DNA from: Micavibrio sp964400125
GTDB lineage: Bacteria > Pseudomonadota > Alphaproteobacteria > Micavibrionales > Micavibrionaceae
Reading direction: 5' to 3'
DNA length: 64,000 nucleotides
NCBI GenBank assembly: GCA_964400125.1
Contig: CAYNSR010000001.1
Location: 1 to 64,000 of the forward strand
Part shown: in pieces, positions 33,752 to 42,100 of the stretch
How the letters are laid out: each line of letters starts with the position of its first letter
Numbering within the stretch: position 1 is the first letter of the stretch
Program-made: the position numbers and the translations under genes
The notes under the pieces: model-generated
What the model was told of the DNA's origin: nothing
Database searches by the model: none
What the model saw: the letters and a program-made list of their open reading frames with translations, nothing else

Positions 33752-35068
33752 CTATCGGTATATCGGGAATTTTTTACACAATACGTCCACCTCGGCGCGT
33801 ACGGCTTTTTCAATCGCGGCATTCCCCGCCTCTCCGTTCGCGGCGAGGCCATCCAGCACGCGGGCGATCATATTGCCGATCTCCGCGAACTCCGCTTCCC
33901 TGAACCCGCGTGTCGTCCCGGCCGGTGTACCGAGGCGAATGCCCGACGTCACCATCGGTTTTTCAGGGTCATAGGGGATGCCGTTTTTGTTGCAGGTCAG
34001 CCCCGCCCGTTCCAGCGCCTTTTCAGCAACATTTCCGGTCAGTTTTTTAGGCCGCAAATCGACAAGCATCACATGGCTGTCCGTCCCGCCGGAGACAATC
34101 TGGTATCCGTTATCGATCATCGTTTGCGCCAGAACTCTGGCGTTGGCGATGATCTGCCTTGCGTATGCCTTGAACCCCGGCTCCAAGGCCTCACCAAAGG
34201 CAACGGCCTTGGCCGCAATCACATGCATCAGCGGCCCACCCTGAATGCCCGGGAACACGGCGCGGTTCAGCAGTGCCGCTGTTTCTTCGTGATTGGACAG
34301 GATCATCCCGCCGCGTGGACCGCGCAGGGTCTTGTGCGTCGTGGTGGTGACGACATGCGCGTGATTCATCGGGCTGGGATATTCTCCCGCGGCGATCAAC
34401 CCGGCATAATGCGCCATATCGACAAACAGCAACGCCCCGACTTCATCCGCGATCTCGCGAAATTTTGCCCAGTCAATCGCACGGGAATACGCCGAAGCCC
34501 CGCAGACGATCAGTTTCGGCTGGTGGTCATGGGCCAGCTTGCGCACCTCATCAAAATCAATCCGCTGATCGACATCGGACACGCCATAATGGGCAAAATC
34601 AAACCATTTCCCGGACTGATTCAGTTTCATGCCGTGGGTCAGGTGGCCGCCATGATCCAGACGCATCCCCAAAACCTTGTCGCCGGGGCTCAGCAGGGCG
34701 AAATACACCGCTTGATTGGCCTGCGATCCGGAATGGGGTTGCACATTGACATAGGTGGCGCCGAAGAGTTTTTTGGCGCGTTCAACCGCCAGTTCCTCGG
34801 CGATATCGACGTATTCGCAACCGCCGTAATAACGCTTGCCGGGATAACCTTCGGCGTATTTGTTGGTCAGAACAGACCCTTGTGCCTCCATCACGGCACG
34901 GGAGACGATGTTTTCACTGGCGATCAGTTCGATCGAATCCTGCTGCCGCGACAGCTCCTTCCGGATGCAGGACAGGACTTCCGGGTCGCGGGCGGCCAGA
35001 TCTTCATTAAAAAACTTATCGTAATCGGCATCCATTGCGTTATCCTGCGTCCTTGCTGCTACAGTCAT
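33752..35068 (-). CDS. glyA: serine hydroxymethyltransferase
   Basis: 438 residues. The pyridoxal-phosphate lysine is in VVTTTTHKTLRGPRGG. ELIASENIVSRAV, YAEGYPGKRYYGGCE and the C-terminal SGIRLGTPAGTTRGF are all typical. It interconverts serine and glycine and charges tetrahydrofolate with a one-carbon unit. It heads the glyA-nrdR run, 22 bases after rpiB, which may be in the same transcript. Confidence 0.97.
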   Translation of the reverse strand: MTVAARTQDNAMDADYDKFFNEDLAARDPEVLSCIRKELSRQQDSIELIASENIVSRAVMEAQGSVLTNKYAEGYPGKRYYGGCEYVDIAEELAVERAKKLFGATYVNVQPHSGSQANQAVYFALLSPGDKVLGMRLDHGGHLTHGMKLNQSGKWFDFAHYGVSDVDQRIDFDEVRKLAHDHQPKLIVCGASAYSRAIDWAKFREIADEVGALLFVDMAHYAGLIAAGEYPSPMNHAHVVTTTTHKTLRGPRGGMILSNHEETAALLNRAVFPGIQGGPLMHVIAAKAVAFGEALEPGFKAYARQIIANARVLAQTMIDNGYQIVSGGTDSHVMLVDLRPKKLTGNVAEKALERAGLTCNKNGIPYDPEKPMVTSGIRLGTPAGTTRGFREAEFAEIGNMIARVLDGLAANGEAGNAAIEKAVRAEVDVLCKKFPIYR

Positions 35069-35090
35069 TTGTTTTTCCTCTAAAAAAATT

Positions 35091-35531
35091 TCAACACTGA
35101 CTTAACGATTCAACCCGCGCCACATGACGCCCGCCTTCAAATTCTGTTGTGATAAAGGCCTCGACACAATCCACTGCAACCTGAAACCCGATGATCCGTG
35201 CGCCAAGCGCCAGAACATTTGCATCGTTATGAAGACGCGCCGCCCGCGCCATTGTCACATCGGTACACAAGGCCGCCCGCACAGCCCGGTTCCGGTTAGC
35301 CGCAATTGAAATCCCGATCCCGGACCCGCAGATAACAATCCCCTGCTCCACCTTGCCGGAGACAAGAGCATCCCCCACGGCCTTGCCGTACTCGGCATAA
35401 TTAACGGAGTCTTTTGTATCCGTCCCCAGATCAACCCAGTCCACCCGATCGGCAAAATGCGTTTTCAGGGCTTCTTTCAGGTCGAAACCCGCATGGTCGC
35501 TGGAAATGGCCAGAGTGATTTTTTGTGTCAT
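35091..35531 (-). CDS. rpiB: ribose-5-phosphate isomerase B
   Basis: 146 residues from ATG 35531 (MTQKITLAISSDHAGF). SDHAGFDLK at the N-terminus, the GICGSGIG-type phosphate loop (GIVICGSGIGISIAANR) with the catalytic cysteine, and HNDANVLALGARIIG are in place. It interconverts ribose- and ribulose-5-phosphate. rpiB before glyA is common in alphaproteobacteria. Confidence 0.95.
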   Translation of the reverse strand: MTQKITLAISSDHAGFDLKEALKTHFADRVDWVDLGTDTKDSVNYAEYGKAVGDALVSGKVEQGIVICGSGIGISIAANRNRAVRAALCTDVTMARAARLHNDANVLALGARIIGFQVAVDCVEAFITTEFEGGRHVARVESLSQC

Positions 35532-35557
35532 GCGCAAATATAGAGGTCGAACGGCCC

Positions 35558-35758
35558 CTAGATCAATCCCTTCTTCTTCATCACATATTCCAGTTTTTTC
35601 AGGGCATTGGCCTTGAGCGCCATCTCCCCTGCGCTAACGGGGCCCTGAATTGTGATTTCGGTCATGGTTTGGGTATCCATGGCGGAAACCCGGACGATTG
35701 CGCCGATCTGGCGGAGTTCAAAGATAATTTCGCGGTTTTTAAGGGGGCGGTCTGTCAT
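35558..35758 (-). CDS. small conserved protein of unknown function
   Basis: 66 residues: REIIFELRQIGAIVRVSAMD, then GPVSAGEMALKANALKKLEY, ending VMKKKGLI. It looks like a small alpha-beta fold with a basic C-terminal helix. Similar short proteins are known beside rpiB in alphaproteobacteria, which supports a real gene. No function is known. It lies 26 bases before rpiB in the same direction. Confidence 0.75.
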   Translation of the reverse strand: MTDRPLKNREIIFELRQIGAIVRVSAMDTQTMTEITIQGPVSAGEMALKANALKKLEYVMKKKGLI

Positions 35759-35794
35759 TGCTCGAGTCTACATTTATCAATACTATATATAGCC

Positions 35795-35869
35795 TGTCAT
35801 CCCGAGCGAAGTCGAGGGATCTGCAATGCATAAAGCGGGTCAAATTCCTCGACTTCGCTCGGGATGACA
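35795..35869. repeat. REP-like palindrome (GTCATCCCGAGCGAAGTCGAGG type)
   Basis: Arms of 23 bp (35795-35817 with 35847-35869), beginning TGTCATCCCGAGCGAAGTCG, around a 29-base spacer. The right arm ends 20 bases before the gcdH start and could affect its leader. It shares the GTCATCCC start with the palindromes at 27651 and 45704. Confidence 0.8.
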
Positions 35870-35888
35870 ATAAACAAGGGATTTTAAC

Positions 35889-37088
35889 ATGGTAGCAGAA
35901 ACAAAAATGACGCAAAAACCCCTCCGCCCGCAATTCCAGTGGGAAGACCCCCTCCTCCTCGAAGAGTTACTGACCGAAGAAGAACGCATGGTCCGGGATA
36001 CGGCGCGGGATTATTGTCAGGCAAAACTGATGCCGCGCATCCTCGAAGCAAACCGGCACGAAAGATTTGATATCGAGATTATGCAAGAAATGGGCGCACT
36101 CGGCCTGCTCGGACCGATGCTGCACGGCTATGGCTGCGCTGGCGTTTCGCAGGTGGCTTACGGGCTGGTGGCGCGTGAGGTGGAGCGGGTCGATTCCGGC
36201 TATCGTTCCGCCATGTCGGTGCAGTCGTCACTGGTGATGTACCCGATTTATACGTTCGGGTCAGAGGTGCTGAAGGATAAATACCTGCCAAAACTGGCAA
36301 GCGGGGAACTTGTCGGCTGCTTCGGCCTGACCGAGCCGGATGGCGGATCGGACCCGTCTTCGATGCGCACGAGATTGCGGAAAAATGGATCAGGCTATGT
36401 TCTGTCCGGCGCCAAGCAATGGATTACCAATTCCCCCATCGCGGATGTCTTTGTCGTCTGGGCGAAAAACGACGATGACGAAATCGTCGGCGTGGTGCTG
36501 GAAAAGGGTATGAAAGGCCTGAGCGCGGCGAAAATAGACGGGAAATTCTCCCTTCGCGCTTCCGTGACCGGCGGCATTGGCATGGATGATGTTGCGGTGA
36601 CGGACGATATGATCTTGAATGTAAAGGGCCTGAAAGGCCCCTTCTCCTGCCTCAATTCGGCACGCTACGGGATATGCTGGGGCGCGATGGGTGCGGCGGA
36701 GTTTTGCTGGCACACGGCGCGGCAATATACGCTGGACCGCATTTTGTTCGGCAAGCCGCTGGCGGCGCAGCAACTGATCCAGAAAAAACTAGCCGATATG
36801 CAGACGGAAATCACCCTCGGCCTGCTCGGCGCACATCGGCTCGGCACATTACGCGAAGAAGGCCGCGCCGCGCCGGAGGCCATCTCCCTCATGAAACGAA
36901 ACAATTGCGGCAAGGCGCTGGATATCGCACGGGTCGCACGCGACATGCTGGGTGGGAACGGGATATCAGACGAATACGGCGTCATCCGCCATGTCATGAA
37001 CCTCGAAGCCGTCAATACCTATGAGGGCACGCATGATATTCACGCGCTGATACTGGGGCGGGCGATGACGGGACATGCGGCGTTTTAG
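35889..37088 (+). CDS. gcdH: glutaryl-CoA dehydrogenase (acyl-CoA dehydrogenase family)
   Basis: 399 residues. LTEPDGGSDPSSMRTR and GAKQWITNSPIADVFVVWAK form the FAD pocket, and the catalytic glutamate is in NTYEGTHDIHALILGRAMTG near 375. The N-terminal FQWEDPLLLEELLTEEERMV and the GGNGI...R/NxEAVNTYEGT pattern fit glutaryl-CoA dehydrogenase better than other family members. It oxidises and decarboxylates glutaryl-CoA to crotonyl-CoA in lysine and tryptophan breakdown. It is a lone gene, with AAGGG eight bases before the ATG. Confidence 0.9.
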   Translation: MVAETKMTQKPLRPQFQWEDPLLLEELLTEEERMVRDTARDYCQAKLMPRILEANRHERFDIEIMQEMGALGLLGPMLHGYGCAGVSQVAYGLVAREVERVDSGYRSAMSVQSSLVMYPIYTFGSEVLKDKYLPKLASGELVGCFGLTEPDGGSDPSSMRTRLRKNGSGYVLSGAKQWITNSPIADVFVVWAKNDDDEIVGVVLEKGMKGLSAAKIDGKFSLRASVTGGIGMDDVAVTDDMILNVKGLKGPFSCLNSARYGICWGAMGAAEFCWHTARQYTLDRILFGKPLAAQQLIQKKLADMQTEITLGLLGAHRLGTLREEGRAAPEAISLMKRNNCGKALDIARVARDMLGGNGISDEYGVIRHVMNLEAVNTYEGTHDIHALILGRAMTGHAAF

Positions 37089-37192
37089 GCTGGGGTAAAG
37101 TGCGCGCAGATATCATATGAGATCAAAAGTATCCTGTAAGTGTTTTTAGAAAGCAGCGTAATATATTTTCAGAGGAGTTTCTCAGCGGCCTG

Positions 37193-38122
37193 TTAATGCG
37201 ACTTCTTGCTTTCTTCGTCCATAGTGCTGACGAAACGTTCCAGCGGGCTGAGCTCCAGATATTCCAGCGCCGTTTCGGCATTGCCGCCAAAACGGTCAAG
37301 GTCGGTGCGCATATTCGCCATCAGGCTGTCGAAATTATCTCCGGGCTGCGGCTCGGCGACACAGGACGACATGGTCAGGCGCATTTCCTGCCCGTTCAGG
37401 GTATAATAAGGCGCTTTTTCCTCCAGCAGTTTACGCAACCGCCCCAGCCCCGCCGTCCCTCCGGTCATATCCGCCTGTTTCAGGCACATCAGGAATTCAC
37501 CGCTGCCGAGGCGATAGGCATCATCGAAAGACCGCATACACAGTTTGATAATATCGCCGACAGCGCCGATAATCGCCTCGTAATCCGATTGCGGCAGGTT
37601 CGCTTTGATTTCCGCATAATGGTCAATCCGCGCCAGCGCCAGACAGAATGGCCGCCCGCGACGCGAACGGCGCTCCATCTCCCGCTCCAGATCCTTCATC
37701 AGCATCTGACGGCTGCGCAGCCCGGTCAGAATGTCGAAACCGCTATCCGTCATCGCCATATCGCGTTCAATGCGGCGCACATGCGCGATAAATTCATCGT
37801 AGAGGACCATGAAGGCATCGAATTTCTGAATATCGGGTTTGTACTGGGCACTGACGGAATCATAGACCAGTTGCGCCGCCATACCGGCCATATCCCCGTG
37901 CATGCGGCGCAATTGGTCCAGCATGTCCTGCGGAAGAATTTCATCTTGTGCCGAATCCCTGATCCAGCTCTGAAAACTTTCCGGCGCAACCAGCATATCC
38001 GGGTCCTGATTGGTTTCCGGATAGAAAATCTGGCGCATCACACGCCCCAGCCACTCGCCATGTTCGTCCAGAACGGGCAAGAGCGCTTTCAGCCGGGAAT
38101 CTTGGTCATAGGTCAGGGGCAT
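37193..38122 (-). CDS. GGDEF-domain protein with degenerate active site
   Basis: 309 residues from ATG 38122 (MPLTYDQ), which has GGAG ten bases upstream. An N-terminal all-helical domain (about 1-135) of unknown type precedes a GGDEF domain (about 145-290: DSGFDILTGLRSRQMLMKDL). The signature that should read GG(D/E)EF is GSGEF (YRLGSGEFLM), so cyclase activity is doubtful, although the second half (EF) is kept. It could be a c-di-GMP or GTP sensor, or a weak cyclase. No EAL domain, no signal peptide. Confidence 0.85.
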   Translation of the reverse strand: MPLTYDQDSRLKALLPVLDEHGEWLGRVMRQIFYPETNQDPDMLVAPESFQSWIRDSAQDEILPQDMLDQLRRMHGDMAGMAAQLVYDSVSAQYKPDIQKFDAFMVLYDEFIAHVRRIERDMAMTDSGFDILTGLRSRQMLMKDLEREMERRSRRGRPFCLALARIDHYAEIKANLPQSDYEAIIGAVGDIIKLCMRSFDDAYRLGSGEFLMCLKQADMTGGTAGLGRLRKLLEEKAPYYTLNGQEMRLTMSSCVAEPQPGDNFDSLMANMRTDLDRFGGNAETALEYLELSPLERFVSTMDEESKKSH

Positions 38123-38198
38123 AAAGACAAATCTCCATCCCAAATAATATAGGGGAATTCTGTCGGAAAGGTTAATGGGGGCTATATGTCAATATATC

Positions 38199-39377
38199 CT
38201 AATCAACAATCCATTCTTTTTCCAGCGCATCAAGCGTTCCCGCACGAATGGCGGCCCGCACCTCGCGCATTAACCGGGTGATGACCGACACATTGTGTTG
38301 CGCCACGATCTGCAAGGCCAGCAATTCACTGACCTTGATTAAATGGTGGATATAGGCACGGGAAAATTCGCGGGAATATTGCAGGTCCGACTCCGCGTCC
38401 AGAGGCTCCGGATCGTCGCGGAAGCGGGCATTGCGCAGGTTGAGGCGGTTCCCCGGAACCCCCTTCGCCAAGGCCCATCCGTGCCGGGCAATGCGCGTGG
38501 GCGATACACAATCGAACGTATCGATCCCCATGCGCACACAATTGAAAATATCGGGAATGGCTCCGATGCCCAACAGGTGAACGGGCCGTTCCTGATGGAT
38601 CTGCGGCATGCACCAACCTGTAATTTCATAGAACTCCTCGGTCGAACCGCCAAGGCATCCGCCAATCGCCGTACCGAAAAACGGCTTATCCCGTGTCCAC
38701 GCGCAGCTTTCATTACGCAGGTCATTATAAACCCCGCCCTGCACAATGCCGTAGAGCGCCTGCCTGCCGTCATGCCCACGTTCGAATTCCGCCAAAGACC
38801 GTTCGCCCCAGCGATGGCTGCGATACATCGATTCTTCCGTATAGGCACGATCCACATGATAGGCCGTGCATTCATCGAATTGATAAATCAGATCCGCTCC
38901 CAGCTTGCGCTGCACATCGATAGATTTTTCCGGCGATAATAAAAGGTCTTCGCCGTTCCAGTAGGATTTAAACCGCGCCCCTTCTTCCGTAATATCCAGC
39001 AGGCTTTTTTCGCGACTTTTATTACGGCCCTTGATCTCGTCGGCAACGGAACCATGCCCCATAGCAAAAATCTGGAACCCGCCGCTATCCGTCATCATGG
39101 GTCCATCCCATTTATTGAACGCATGCAGGCCACCCATTTTCTCGACCAGCTCCGCGCCGGGCTGGATCATCAGGTGGTAGGTATTGCCAAGAATAATATC
39201 CGCCTTCGCTTCCCGCATCTGCCACGGCGACAGGTTTTTAATCGCGCCCTTGGTGCCGCAGAAAATATAATTCGGCGTCTCAATCGTGCCGTGCGGCGTT
39301 GTGAGTTTCCCCAGACGCGCACGGCTGGACGGATCACGGTGAACGATATCAAAAGAAAATCCGGGGTAAGTCAGCAT
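38199..39377 (-). CDS. tgt: tRNA-guanine transglycosylase, zinc-site-less variant
   Basis: 392 residues. The catalytic acids are kept: Asp97 (MMTDSGGFQ) and nucleophile Asp289 (FDCVSPTRIARHG). The place of the zinc ligands CxCxxC (residues 329-335) reads ESDLQYS with no cysteine, although the flanking NYSRAYLHH-like FSRAYIHH and the last ligand His361 are present. The base-pocket stretch is GGCLGGS (239-245), where bacterial enzymes have GGLAVGE; glycine for valine there is a trait of enzymes that take queuine. About 15 extra residues (110-125) follow the first motif. It should exchange G34 of GUN tRNAs, but may differ from standard Tgt in substrate or partner. It is followed by its own methyltransferase-like neighbour three bases upstream. 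Confidence 0.9.
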   Translation of the reverse strand: MLTYPGFSFDIVHRDPSSRARLGKLTTPHGTIETPNYIFCGTKGAIKNLSPWQMREAKADIILGNTYHLMIQPGAELVEKMGGLHAFNKWDGPMMTDSGGFQIFAMGHGSVADEIKGRNKSREKSLLDITEEGARFKSYWNGEDLLLSPEKSIDVQRKLGADLIYQFDECTAYHVDRAYTEESMYRSHRWGERSLAEFERGHDGRQALYGIVQGGVYNDLRNESCAWTRDKPFFGTAIGGCLGGSTEEFYEITGWCMPQIHQERPVHLLGIGAIPDIFNCVRMGIDTFDCVSPTRIARHGWALAKGVPGNRLNLRNARFRDDPEPLDAESDLQYSREFSRAYIHHLIKVSELLALQIVAQHNVSVITRLMREVRAAIRAGTLDALEKEWIVD

Positions 39378-39380
39378 GGA

Positions 39381-40142
39381 TCAGCGTTTCAATGAGCATA
39401 TATTCATCAGGAATGGCGGCTTTCCTGCCATGTTCTTGGTGTCATGAATACCCTTCGTTTCACCCATATCAAACCCGGCTGCATCCATTTCTTTCCGTAT
39501 AAAATCATCCGGTGTGTATAGATTTTTCATTTCGCCGTGATCTTCTTGGCCATTGACGATAAAATCATAATTGTCTCCGCCCTTAAGGTCGCAGGCCGGT
39601 GTCGTGCATTTATAAGTCGAAAAGGCCCCGCCTTCCGGATTTGGGCGAACGACAATCAATTGACCATCCGGTTTCAGCAGTGTTGCAACAAAAGTCAACA
39701 TCTTGTGCAGGTTGCTATGATCCTCCGCCGTTGCAAGGCACCCGAGGATCATATTAGCAACCACAGCATCCTGACTTTTTGGTTTGATAGAATCCGCATC
39801 GGTTGTCACGCGAACGCGATCAACACGGGGGCTCCCCTCAATCCGCGCAACCCGCAGCGAATCATGTGCCGCCATCTCAAACTTGCCGCGAACAGTCAAA
39901 TGCGTGAACTGTTTGACTGACGGCAACAGCCATGCACTATGAATTTCCATCCGGGCTTCATCTGCGATAATCCCGGTCACTTTCCGCGCGACTGCCTGTT
40001 TCAGCGCAATAGCAACGGCAATAGAAAAATGGGTCAGCATATCCTCATGCTTCTTGCCTTCGGACAATTTCTTGCCGATCACCGGTTCCCATTGAAAAAA
40101 AGGAGCCTCCGCACAATTGATGATATCTTCCAAACGTCGCAT
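39381..40142 (-). CDS. methyltransferase-like protein, function unknown
   Basis: 253 residues. The middle resembles a class I methyltransferase: an HS...DAVVANMILGCL strand-helix pair, then HKMLTFVATLLKPDGQLIVVRPNPEGG as motifs post-IV to VI. The usual glycine-rich motif I is hard to find (a candidate lies at VTGIIADEARMEIHSAWL), so SAM binding is uncertain. It lies four bases before tgt in the same direction, so the two are surely co-transcribed, and it may work on the same tRNA or nucleobase. No membrane segments. Confidence 0.65.
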   Translation of the reverse strand: MRRLEDIINCAEAPFFQWEPVIGKKLSEGKKHEDMLTHFSIAVAIALKQAVARKVTGIIADEARMEIHSAWLLPSVKQFTHLTVRGKFEMAAHDSLRVARIEGSPRVDRVRVTTDADSIKPKSQDAVVANMILGCLATAEDHSNLHKMLTFVATLLKPDGQLIVVRPNPEGGAFSTYKCTTPACDLKGGDNYDFIVNGQEDHGEMKNLYTPDDFIRKEMDAAGFDMGETKGIHDTKNMAGKPPFLMNICSLKR

Positions 40143-40220
40143 AATTTTTAATCTCCTGATTGCTACCCGCGCTTTATAAACATTTCGCCGGAATTATACA
40201 AACTTCAGTGCAAAAATAAC

Positions 40221-40244
40221 AAACCCCCGCAATAACGGGGGTTT
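40221..40244 (-). terminator. rpmB terminator
   Basis: Stem AAACCCCCG with CGGGGGTTT around a short loop, followed on the minus strand by a run rich in T. It lies 26 bases after the rpmB stop. Confidence 0.85.
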
Positions 40245-40269
40245 GATAAAAATCGGACATGATACCGTT

Positions 40270-40635
40270 TTACTTCGCGGCTTTCTTCACCGCAGCCATT
40301 TTCAGCGCACGGGCTGACAGGCCTTTGCGGAATTTCGCCTTGACCAACGGTGAATCCTTGGTCTTTGCCTTGATCTGTTCGCGCAACGGCAAAAGGGACT
40401 CGCACAAGCGGGTCGGTGCCGTGCCCAGCAACCATGCATCCAGACCGCCCTTGTGTTCCACGGAACGCAAACCACGAACGGATACCTTCACGGGAACCAT
40501 GCGGCCCAGCGCTTCACTAAACAGCCGCGTGGTTTTCACGCTCGGCAGGAAGCGGCGTTTTGTTCTGTTGTTGGCGTGGGAAACATTATTTCCAACCATC
40601 GCCACTTTTCCGGTGACCGAACAACGAAGGGTCAT
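40270..40635 (-). CDS. rpmB: 50S ribosomal protein L28
   Basis: 121 residues from ATG 40635; the upstream in-frame ATG at 40713 would add 26 residues that do not fit. CSVTGKVAMVGNNVSHANNR and TKRRFLPSVKTTRLFSEALG are typical. A C-terminal extension rich in Lys and Ala (about 80-121) is usual in alphaproteobacteria. Structural protein of the large ribosomal subunit. Confidence 0.96.
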   Translation of the reverse strand: MTLRCSVTGKVAMVGNNVSHANNRTKRRFLPSVKTTRLFSEALGRMVPVKVSVRGLRSVEHKGGLDAWLLGTAPTRLCESLLPLREQIKAKTKDSPLVKAKFRKGLSARALKMAAVKKAAK

Positions 40636-40749
40636 GATAAATCCTGTATTCTTCTCAAGGGTTTTGTAAACAGATGCGGACAATAATCGAACAAAAGCGG
40701 CCAAGTCAAGCATTTCAGGGGGAAAGAACGCGGCAAAAACGATAATTGC

Positions 40750-40884
40750 ATTAAGGTTACGTCGAATTAAGAATTAAGGTTACAGTATACTTAATTATTC
40801 TGTACGTAAGCGCTTTGTGATCTACATTGGGGATAATAATTAAGTATACTGTAACCTTAATTCTTAATTCGACGTAACCTTAAT
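40750..40884. repeat. palindromic repeat, copy 3
   Basis: A 50-bp perfect inverted repeat (40750-40799 with 40835-40884) with a 35-base spacer. The inner arm has AATTAAGGTTACAGTATACT as in copy 1. The outer arm contains a second, partial copy (ATTAAGGTTAC), so the arm itself is repeated, as if one repeat lay within another. The right arm provides the stop codon of cobD. The spacer matches the reverse complement of the copy-1 spacer in part. Confidence 0.88.
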
Positions 40885-41902
40885 TAGGCGCAAACAGCAA
40901 ACTCGCGCCCAGCCCGGCCAGAAACAGCAGATGCGCCATCAGGCTGATATAGAGCGCCCGCTGCAAATGCCCGGCGTCAAGTTGGGCTGTGGCCCCTTCC
41001 GGGCCGACCCAGCTCCGTTTCAGGGCGCTTCCATCCACATCGGCAGCCGGACCACCCAGCGCGACATTCAAGGAATTGGCCATGGCTGTCACCGGCACAC
41101 CCCCTTCGGTGTAAGGCGTTTTTCCCTCCTTGCGCATCAACCCGGCAAAGGCGCGGGTCATGCCACCTGTCGGGGTCAGCAACCCGGCCCCGGCCATCAA
41201 AACCCCGGCAAGGCCGTTGGGAATAAACCCCATGAGCTGTTCCAACACCAGCGGCACCCGACCAAACCCCTTGGTGAACCCATCCTTGCCAAAGCGCCAG
41301 CCCAGCACCGCCAGCCCCGCATAAATATAAGCCCCCGGCAATCCGGCGATCAGATACCACAGCACCGGGGCCACAATGCCCTTGTCCATACTACGCGCCG
41401 CCATAGCCATGCCGATGCGGGTGATGGTGTAAGGGTCGCTTCCCGAAAGATCGGTGCGGGTCGTTCTGGCGATGGTGTAATAGGCGTTTTTGCTGATTTT
41501 CTTCTCTTTCATCGCGAAGAAAAGCTGCAACAGCGCAAACCAGACCGTTCCGGACGTCAGAACAAAACTCAGGAGAATGATTTCACTCGCGCCGCCAAAG
41601 GGGAAGCGCCGGGTCAAAACTTCCAGTTCCCCGCCGATGATATAGAAGACAACCACCGCAACCATCGTCAGAACCAGACCGCGAAACATCAGATCGCCCG
41701 CCTTCCGCTGCACCCGGTCGAGACGCCCCCCTGCCACGCCGATTGTTTTATCCACCAGAACCCAGAACAATGGATTGGCATTTCCGGCGAATGGCCCGGT
41801 TATCATTCCGGCAATCCCAGTCAGCAAAATCGCCGCCATCGCCAGCGGAACGCGCTCCGGGCTGAACAGCAGGTCTTGCAATGCAGTGTAGGAATCGATC
41901 AT
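40880..41902 (-). CDS. cobD: CobD/CbiB adenosylcobinamide-phosphate synthase family protein
   Basis: 340 residues from ATG 41902. About seven hydrophobic helices; WVLVDKTIGVAGGRLDRVQR near the start, AYYTIARTTRTDLSGSD, and NSLNVALGGPAADVDG near the end carry the residues usual in CobD/CbiB. The enzyme joins an aminopropanol group to adenosylcobyric acid in cobalamin synthesis at the membrane. No other cob gene is in the window, so it may be a scattered pathway gene or a divergent paralog. The stop codon lies in the palindromic repeat. Confidence 0.85.
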   Translation of the reverse strand: MIDSYTALQDLLFSPERVPLAMAAILLTGIAGMITGPFAGNANPLFWVLVDKTIGVAGGRLDRVQRKAGDLMFRGLVLTMVAVVVFYIIGGELEVLTRRFPFGGASEIILLSFVLTSGTVWFALLQLFFAMKEKKISKNAYYTIARTTRTDLSGSDPYTITRIGMAMAARSMDKGIVAPVLWYLIAGLPGAYIYAGLAVLGWRFGKDGFTKGFGRVPLVLEQLMGFIPNGLAGVLMAGAGLLTPTGGMTRAFAGLMRKEGKTPYTEGGVPVTAMANSLNVALGGPAADVDGSALKRSWVGPEGATAQLDAGHLQRALYISLMAHLLFLAGLGASLLFAPN

Positions 41903-42100
41903 GGCAAACCTTAACACAGCGCAATACAAACCGGGAGAGGCACTCACACAGCCCTCCAAAAATATATTTAAAAACAATGCGTTAAAACAATAACGCTCCA
42001 CCGATGTATATCTTTGGGATATTATTCTGCTGTATTGCACAATTCCTTCATGTTTTGCGCTATAATTAATTCAGTAGATTCTAATACAGGGGCTAACACA

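Noticed and set aside
33278..35083. A 601-codon open frame on the plus strand
   Set aside because: It lies opposite glyA and nrdR, which have full family motifs. Long antisense frames are common in codon-biased GC-rich genes, and this one has no recognisable domain.
37196..38152. A 318-codon open frame on the plus strand
   Set aside because: Antisense to the GGDEF-domain gene; composition is typical of a shadow frame.
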